DNA from: Streptosporangium violaceochromogenes
Lineage (GTDB): Bacteria > Actinomycetota > Actinomycetes > Streptosporangiales > Streptosporangiaceae
Direction: 5' to 3'
DNA: 64,000 bases
Assembly (NCBI RefSeq): GCF_014654615.1
Contig: NZ_BNBB01000005.1
Span: 62,001-126,000, forward strand
Part shown: positions 57,713 to 64,000 of the stretch, piece by piece
How the letters are laid out: each line of letters begins with the position of its first letter
Position numbering within the stretch: position 1 is the first letter of the stretch
Notes under the pieces: generated by a model
Databases searched by the model: none
Seen by the model: only the letters and a program-made list of their open reading frames with translations
What the model was told of the DNA's origin: nothing
Made by a program: the position numbers and the translations under genes

Positions 57713-60700
57713 GAGTTCTCCTCCCTGTCCGCCAGGCTTCTGGCGGAGTCCTCATATAGTTCGGCGCGACCTCGCCGGATGCCCTGCTGGAAGCTCGACA
57801 GACGGCTGCGGACGCGTTCGGGTGAGATGGAAGGCGCCGGAGTGGAGGGCGGGGTGACCGCCGCGGTTCCCGGCACCAGGTTGGCCTTGGGGGTGCGCTT
57901 GGGCAGGCCCGCCGAGGTGACCCCGCCGAGGGTGGGGTCACTGGCCGCCTGGGCCGCCTGCCAGCCGGCGTCGGCCGGGGTCTGCCAGCCCGTCCCCGTC
58001 ACGTCCCCGAGGGCCTGGCCGGCCGCGCCCGCCGTCCGGCGGAGCGGCGTGTCCTCCCCACCGGAGGTGGACGGCCCCTCGGAGAAGGACGTTCCCTCGG
58101 AGAAGGACGTTCCCCCGGAGAAGGACGACCCGTCGGAGAAGGGCGGCTCGGTCCCCGTTTCGGAGCGGTCGGCGGCCGCGCGGGCGTTGTCGTCCGCGCG
58201 GCGGAACCAGGCGGACTCGACCGAGGCGAAGATCGGCAGGTACTCCTCCTGCTCGGATTCGAGCGGGGAGATCCGTACGGCGGGCATCGAGGCGGTCACC
58301 GAGTCGTCGCGTGAGGTCTGCCCCCAGTCGCGCGAGGTCCGCTCCCCGTCATGCGAGGTCCGCCAGGCGGAGAAACCCTCGCCGGAGGAGGAACCCGCCC
58401 CGGAGCCGTTTCCGGCACCGGAAACGGAACCGGGGGCGGAGCCCGGGCCCGAGGAGGCTCCGGCACCCGCCCCCGGCACCTGGCGCTTGGGCAAGGGGTA
58501 CTCGGTCGCGGGCAGTGGGGCGCCGAGCGAGGCGGACGCGGCCGGCGAGGCGGTTCGCTGTGCGGGGAAGGGCTGCTCGCCCGCGGGCGGGGCGGAGCCG
58601 AACGAGGGGGACGACGGGGACGAGGGCAGCGAGGTATCCCCGAAGGATCCTTGCGCGAAGGAGTTCGGGCCGAAGGGCCCCTGCGGGAAGGATGCCTGGC
58701 CGAAGGAGCTCTGCCCGAAGGATCCGAAGGAGGAGTGTCCGGAGGAGACCGGCCTGGCCTGGCTCTCCGCGCCCCACGAGGGCGCCTGCCCCGGCTGCGT
58801 CCCCTCGGGGATGATCAGCTCCGGCGGGAAGAGGACCATGGCGATGAGACCGCCGGACTCCTGGGGGCGGAGCTGGACCCGGATGCCGTGCCGCAGGGCC
58901 AGGCGGCCGACCACGAACAGGCCCATCCGGCGGGACACCGAGACGTCCACCACGGGCGGGTCGGCCAGGCGCCGGTTGGTCTCGACCAGTTCCTCGCCGG
59001 TCATGCCGATACCGGAGTCGTTGACCGCGAGCAGCGCGCCCCCGCCCTCGATCATGCTGCTGGACACCACGACCTGGCTGGCCCGCGGGGAGAACTGGAT
59101 GGCGTTCTCCACCAGCTCGGCGACGAGATGGACGATGTCGTTGGCGGCGCTTCCCGCGACCGAGATCGTGCGGTGCACCTTGACCTGGACCCGCTCGTAG
59201 TCCTCGACCTCCGACAGCGAGGCGCGCACGACGTCGACGAGCTTGGCCGGCTGGCTGCGCCTGCGGGGCGGCTCGTGCCCGGCGAGGACCAGGAGGTTTT
59301 CGGAGTTGCGGCGCATGCGGGTGGCGAGGTGGTCGAGCCGGAACAGGTCGGCCAGGCGGCTGCCGTCCTCCTCGCCCTTCTCCAGGCCGTCGATCAGCGA
59401 GATCTGGCGCTCGACCAGCGTCTGGGTGCGGCGCGACAGGTTGACGAACATCGCGCTGATGTTGGAGCGCAGCTCGGACTCCTCGGCGGCCAGCCGTACG
59501 GCCTGCCGGTGGACCTCGTCGAACGCCTTGGCCACCTCCCCGATCTCGTCCTTGGTGTCGACCGAGATGGGGGCGACGTCGGGTGTCCTGGTGTCTCCGG
59601 AGACCCGGAGGTTGCGCACGACCTCGGGAAGCCGGAAGCCCGCGACGTCCAGCGCCTCGACGCGCAGGCGGCGCAGCGGCAGGACCATCGAGCGGGCGAT
59701 GAGGACCGTCAGGCCGAGGACCAGGATCAGCAGGAGAAGGATCAGCCCCGAGGCGACGATCGCGTTGCGCTGCTCGGTGTCCTCAAGCACCCTGGCCCGT
59801 GTGATCACGTCGCCGGCGACCTTGGTCTCGACCTTCTTCATCCGGTCGAGGGTCGCGCTGTTGTCGGAGAACCACTGCTTGACCGCGGCGAAGTCGGGGA
59901 GCAGCTTGCCGTCCCAGCGCGGGTCACCGGCCAGCACGATCGCCCTGGCCTTGGTCAGCTCGGCCCGGTAGAGCTTCTCGTCGATCATGGACTTGACGAG
60001 GAGCTGGCGGTTGGCCGGGCTCGCGTCGAGGGTGAAGTTCGCCTTGTACTCCTCCATACGCGAGCGGGAGGCGATGAACTTCTCGATCTCCTGAGCGTCG
60101 ATGAGCGAGGGGGCGTAGTAGCCGGCCAGCAGACGCGACCGCTGCCGGGACACCTCCTCCTTGGCCCGGGCGAGAGCGCCCAGCGCACGGGAGTTACCGA
60201 TGATCTCCGGGTCGTCGCTGACCAGGCTGAGCTCCTCGTGGAGCTGGAGGAGGGGGGTGATCATGATGCCGTAGCGCTCGGTGCGGCTTCTGCCGGGGAG
60301 CTGACGCAGCTCGCTCAGCCCGGAGATCTGGTAGCTCACGTCCTTGACCGCGTCGACGGCCCGGGGGCCGTAGGAGTCGTCGATCTCCTGCAGGTCGAGC
60401 ATGACCTGCTTGGCCAGCGTGTCGACGTTCTTCTGCTGCTGGTCGGCGGCCTCCTCCAGCCCCTGGTTGTTCGGCTGGAACGACGCCCAGGTCACCCGGT
60501 CACGTTCCAACCCCACCGCTTGCGCCAGCTCCCGGAGGGTCCCGGAGTATTCGGCGGCCGCCGCCGTCCGCTGGTATCCCGCCACGCTGTCGATGGAGGC
60601 GACCACACGTGTTCCGGCGAGCACGACGCCCACGACGGTGGGTACCAGAATCAAAGCTGTGAGGCGCGACCGCACACGCCAGTTTCGCAAGCCGAACCGG

Positions 60701-60765
60701 GTGGCAGGGCGCTTGCCGCGGTCACGTGCCGCAGCACTCCCGCTCTCGGTTGTCGCCGTTGTCAC
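57709..60765 (-). CDS. conservon sensor kinase (CvnA type), cluster 3
   Basis: About 1018 residues. Membrane segment after NWRVRSRLTALILVP near 30 to 50, extracellular NIT-like domain, second segment (GLILLLLILVLGLTVLIA) near 345, HAMP, LDHLATRMRRNSENLL near 525, HATPase with ELVENAIQFSP and DSGIGMTGEEL. The cytosolic tail of about 330 residues has Phe-Gly/Ser repeats (SFGSFGQSSFGQASF) and 18-base DNA repeats. The GTG at 60765 gives a V-T-T start like the cluster 2 kinase; an ATG at 60789 is possible. Confidence 0.9.
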   Translation of the reverse strand: MTTATTESGSAAARDRGKRPATRFGLRNWRVRSRLTALILVPTVVGVVLAGTRVVASIDSVAGYQRTAAAAEYSGTLRELAQAVGLERDRVTWASFQPNNQGLEEAADQQQKNVDTLAKQVMLDLQEIDDSYGPRAVDAVKDVSYQISGLSELRQLPGRSRTERYGIMITPLLQLHEELSLVSDDPEIIGNSRALGALARAKEEVSRQRSRLLAGYYAPSLIDAQEIEKFIASRSRMEEYKANFTLDASPANRQLLVKSMIDEKLYRAELTKARAIVLAGDPRWDGKLLPDFAAVKQWFSDNSATLDRMKKVETKVAGDVITRARVLEDTEQRNAIVASGLILLLLILVLGLTVLIARSMVLPLRRLRVEALDVAGFRLPEVVRNLRVSGDTRTPDVAPISVDTKDEIGEVAKAFDEVHRQAVRLAAEESELRSNISAMFVNLSRRTQTLVERQISLIDGLEKGEEDGSRLADLFRLDHLATRMRRNSENLLVLAGHEPPRRRSQPAKLVDVVRASLSEVEDYERVQVKVHRTISVAGSAANDIVHLVAELVENAIQFSPRASQVVVSSSMIEGGGALLAVNDSGIGMTGEELVETNRRLADPPVVDVSVSRRMGLFVVGRLALRHGIRVQLRPQESGGLIAMVLFPPELIIPEGTQPGQAPSWGAESQARPVSSGHSSFGSFGQSSFGQASFPQGPFGPNSFAQGSFGDTSLPSSPSSPSFGSAPPAGEQPFPAQRTASPAASASLGAPLPATEYPLPKRQVPGAGAGASSGPGSAPGSVSGAGNGSGAGSSSGEGFSAWRTSHDGERTSRDWGQTSRDDSVTASMPAVRISPLESEQEEYLPIFASVESAWFRRADDNARAAADRSETGTEPPFSDGSSFSGGTSFSEGTSFSEGPSTSGGEDTPLRRTAGAAGQALGDVTGTGWQTPADAGWQAAQAASDPTLGGVTSAGLPKRTPKANLVPGTAAVTPPSTPAPSISPERVRSRLSSFQQGIRRGRAELYEDSARSLADREENS
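58080..58151. repeat. four 18-base tandem repeats in the cluster 3 kinase tail
   Basis: Units at 58080, 58098, 58116 and 58134 share CGGAGAAGGACG and encode repeated FSEG/SFSE turns on the minus strand. The first two units are almost the same. Confidence 0.8.
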
Positions 60766-60897
60766 CGCTCTCGCTCTACCTCTCACCATCACGACATAGG
60801 TGGCCTCATCAGACCACAAGGTCACGGGACACAATCGGCATAACCGACAAACCGGACTTAATCGTTACTTAGGTGACGAGGGAACGATTGCCTATGG

Positions 60898-63297
60898 TTA
60901 TCGCAAGGCGGCAAGCACCTGGTCCCGCACCTGTGCCCGCTGGGATCCCTCCGTCAAAGGACGCCCGGCTCTATCGACAACGTAGAAGACATCCACCGCC
61001 TCTGCGCCGAGAGTCTCCACACGTGCGGCGCGCACGTCAAGACCGCAATCCCCAAATGCTCTGCCAATCCGCCACAATAGCCCTGGACGGTCGTGCGCGC
61101 GTACCTCTACCACGGTTGCCGTATTAGACGCATCGTCCACGAGGGTGACTCGCGGCGGTGCGACCGGAACCCGGGCCGGGCGGAGAGAACGCGTCCTTCT
61201 GGCCAGGCGCTGCTCGATGTCGAGCCGGCCCGCCAGGACCAACCGTAGATCAGCCTCCAGTGCGGCCGGGTCGGGGGGTGCCCCGTATTCGGGAACGACC
61301 GAAAACTCGATCACCGCGGTCGGCCCCGCCGAGGCCGCCGAGGCGGAGCGGACGACCATGCGGTGCGCGGCGAGCACCCCGGCCGCGCGCCAGAGCAGCC
61401 CCGCCCCGTCCGGCGCGACCACGGTGACCACCACCCCTCTTCCTCCGCTTCCCCCGCTCACCCGTACGGCACCGCCGCCGTGCCTGGCCAGAGCCGCCCG
61501 CGCGGCCGGGAGAACCGGCGCGGGCGGCGGAGGGGCGCCGGCCAGCGCCGACCGCACCCTCCGGACGAGGTCGGCGACCAGCGACGCCTTCCAGGAGTTC
61601 CACGCGGCCGGGCCCGTCGCGCGCCCGTCGGCCACGGCGAGCGCGGCCAGCAGTTCGAGGACCCCCCGGGAGCCGACGGCCCCGGCCACCTGGGAGATCG
61701 TCACCGGGTCGTCCAGGTCGCGGCGCGTCGCCGTCCGGGGCAGCAGCAGATGGTGGCGGACCACGGTCTCCAGCGTGTCCACGTCCGCCGGGGGCAGGCC
61801 CATCCTCGCGCCGATGTCCCTGGCGACGACCGCGCCGGTGACCGAGTGGTCCCCCGGCCAGCCCTTGCCGATGTCGTGCAGGAGCGCGGCGAGGAGCAGC
61901 AGATCCGGCCGGGCCACCTCACGGGTGAGAGAGGCGGCCCCGGCCGCGGACTCGATCAGGTGCCGGTCTACGGTGTAGCGGTGCACCGGGTTACGCTGCG
62001 GCCGATGCCGCACCCGTTCCCAGTCGGGCAGCAAGCGGACCACCACGCCCGCCTGGTCCAGCTCCTCCCAGACCGGCACCGCCGCGCGTCCGGCGCCGAG
62101 CAGCGCGACCAGCGCGTCCCTGGCCTCCTCGGGCCAGGGGACCGGCAGGGCGGGCGAGCGGGCCGCCAGCGCGTTCACGGTGGCGGGCGCGAGCGGCAGC
62201 CCCGCCTCGGCCGCCGCCGCGGCGGCGCGCAGCAGGAGCACCGGGTCCCCGCCCGGGTCGGCCCCTCGGGCGAGCACGACCTCGCCGCCGTGCTCGACGA
62301 CCCCGTCGGCGAGCGGGCGGCGGCCACGGGGCGCGGGGCGCGACAGCAGCCGGTCGGCGGTGCGCCAGGTGGCGTCGAAGGCGTGGGCCACCGTCCGGCC
62401 GGCCTCGGCGAGCCTGCGCATCAGTGCCTCGGCGTCGAGCAGCCCCAGCGCGCCCGCGACCGCGTCCTGTTCCTGGAGCACCAGGCGGTCGGCCCCCCTG
62501 GCGGTCACCAGATGCAGGCCGTGCCGGACGTCGAGCAGGAACTCGTACGCCTCGCGCACCCGGGGGCCCGGCGCCGAGGCGACCCAGGCGGCGGCCACGG
62601 CCTGCATCGCCTGAACGTCACGGAGCCCGCCGCGCGCGTCCATGAGATCGGGTTCGAGCAGGAAGGCCAGCTCTCCGCTGTTCCCGGCCCGTTCGGCGAC
62701 GGCCTCCCGCAGCTCCGCCAGGCGGCGGCCGGAGCCGGCCCGCCACCCGGCGAGCACCGCCTCGCGGACGGTCGCGGTCAGCTCGGGGTCCCCGGCGATG
62801 TGCCGGGCCCGGATCAGCCCGAGCGCCGCCTTGAGGTCCCGCCCGGCGACCGCCACGGCCTCCCCGGTCGTCCGCACCGAGTGGTCGAGACCGACGCCCG
62901 CGTCCCACAGCGGGTACCACAGGCGGTCGGCGACGCGCGCCACGTCGTCGCGCCCCCGGTGGAGCAGGACCAGGTCCAGGTCGCTGCCGGGGGCGAGCTC
63001 CGCCCGGCCCAGACTGCCCACCGCGACGAGCGCGAGCCCGCCGAAGGCCCCCCGCGGGGCACGGCCGCCGGGGTCCCCGCGCGCTCCCGCGCCGTCGTCC
63101 GCCGTGCCCGCCGCGGCATGTGCCCCCGTGCCCATCACGGCATGTGCCGCCGTGCCCGCCGCCGCGTCTCGTGCCGGGCGTCCGTACGGCGTGTCACAGG
63201 CGGCCCGGAGCAGGGCCGCCAGCCGGCGGTCGACGTCGGCGACCCGCTCCCTGCGGGCCGCCGCGTACGAGACGGTCTCCCCTCTCACCCCTCCCAC
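60898..63297 (-). CDS. glnD: [protein-PII] uridylyltransferase
   Basis: A 799-residue bifunctional enzyme that modifies PII according to glutamine. The nucleotidyltransferase motif is AVGSLGRAELAPGSDLDL near 90, an HD domain has LLAALLHDIGKGWPGDHS near 470, and two ACT domains lie at the end (DGAGLLWRAAGVLAAH and HDRPGLLWRIGRAFG). In actinobacteria the enzyme often adenylylates PII. Residues 45 to 75 are an Ala/Gly/His-rich insertion made by near-repeats in the DNA. GTG start at 63297, three bases from the glnB stop. Confidence 0.94.
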   Translation of the reverse strand: MGGVRGETVSYAAARRERVADVDRRLAALLRAACDTPYGRPARDAAAGTAAHAVMGTGAHAAAGTADDGAGARGDPGGRAPRGAFGGLALVAVGSLGRAELAPGSDLDLVLLHRGRDDVARVADRLWYPLWDAGVGLDHSVRTTGEAVAVAGRDLKAALGLIRARHIAGDPELTATVREAVLAGWRAGSGRRLAELREAVAERAGNSGELAFLLEPDLMDARGGLRDVQAMQAVAAAWVASAPGPRVREAYEFLLDVRHGLHLVTARGADRLVLQEQDAVAGALGLLDAEALMRRLAEAGRTVAHAFDATWRTADRLLSRPAPRGRRPLADGVVEHGGEVVLARGADPGGDPVLLLRAAAAAAEAGLPLAPATVNALAARSPALPVPWPEEARDALVALLGAGRAAVPVWEELDQAGVVVRLLPDWERVRHRPQRNPVHRYTVDRHLIESAAGAASLTREVARPDLLLLAALLHDIGKGWPGDHSVTGAVVARDIGARMGLPPADVDTLETVVRHHLLLPRTATRRDLDDPVTISQVAGAVGSRGVLELLAALAVADGRATGPAAWNSWKASLVADLVRRVRSALAGAPPPPAPVLPAARAALARHGGGAVRVSGGSGGRGVVVTVVAPDGAGLLWRAAGVLAAHRMVVRSASAASAGPTAVIEFSVVPEYGAPPDPAALEADLRLVLAGRLDIEQRLARRTRSLRPARVPVAPPRVTLVDDASNTATVVEVRAHDRPGLLWRIGRAFGDCGLDVRAARVETLGAEAVDVFYVVDRAGRPLTEGSQRAQVRDQVLAALR

Positions 63298-63300
63298 CGG

Positions 63301-64000
<700 letters not shown>

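Noticed and set aside
58351-60843. 830-codon plus-strand frame over the cluster 3 kinase, and the 840-codon one over glnD at 61363-63885
   Set aside because: Both are antisense shadows of genes with strong motifs.

Overview
The window is high-GC DNA from a filamentous-type actinomycete. The gene order rnhB - DUF2469 - yraN - yifB on one side and amt - glnB - glnD plus ffh - rpsP - KH - rimM - trmD - rplS on the other is the conserved actinobacterial block. Several complete conservons and frequent GTG starts fit a Streptosporangiaceae-like host, but the genus cannot be fixed from this sequence alone.

Region 1 (1 to about 28,450) is the right-hand part of a siphovirus-type prophage. In order it carries small zinc-ribbon proteins, terminase small and large subunits, portal, a MuF/minor capsid protein with a kinase-like C-terminal domain, scaffold, major capsid protein, small head or decoration proteins, a fibre-like protein, head-tail connectors, tail terminator, major tail protein, tail assembly chaperones joined by a -1 frameshift site, tape measure, Dit-like and Tal-like proteins, a small membrane protein, endolysin and holin. 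A GntR-type regulator and a 67-residue gene sit at the right edge. The prophage ends inside the host yifB (comM) gene, of which only the first 84 codons remain here. The integrase and early genes must lie left of the window. The non-coding part of the prophage holds a large dyad with TGACGG words, two type I-E-like CRISPR repeats, and an AGTGCGTC iteron cluster.

Region 2 (28,450 to 37,700, minus strand) is host housekeeping: truncated yifB, yraN, DUF2469, rnhB, two signal peptidases I, rplS, trmD, rimM, a KH protein, rpsP and ffh. A 35-residue membrane ORF overlaps the end of ffh.

Region 3 (37,700 to 60,800) is an accessory block lying between ffh and glnD. It has three conservon-type clusters (receptor-like histidine kinase, roadblock protein, DUF742 protein, Ras-like GTPase). 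Cluster 1 and cluster 3 are complete. Cluster 2 is rearranged: kinase and DUF742 protein, then a divergent tetR gene, then roadblock protein, a decayed DUF742 remnant and the GTPase. Between the clusters lie a NitT/TauT-type ABC importer with a PhzM-like methyltransferase and a PhzS-like flavin monooxygenase, and an orphan glycine-betaine-type binding lipoprotein.

Region 4 (60,900 to 64,000, minus strand) is the nitrogen control operon amt - glnB - glnD, with amt cut by the window edge.
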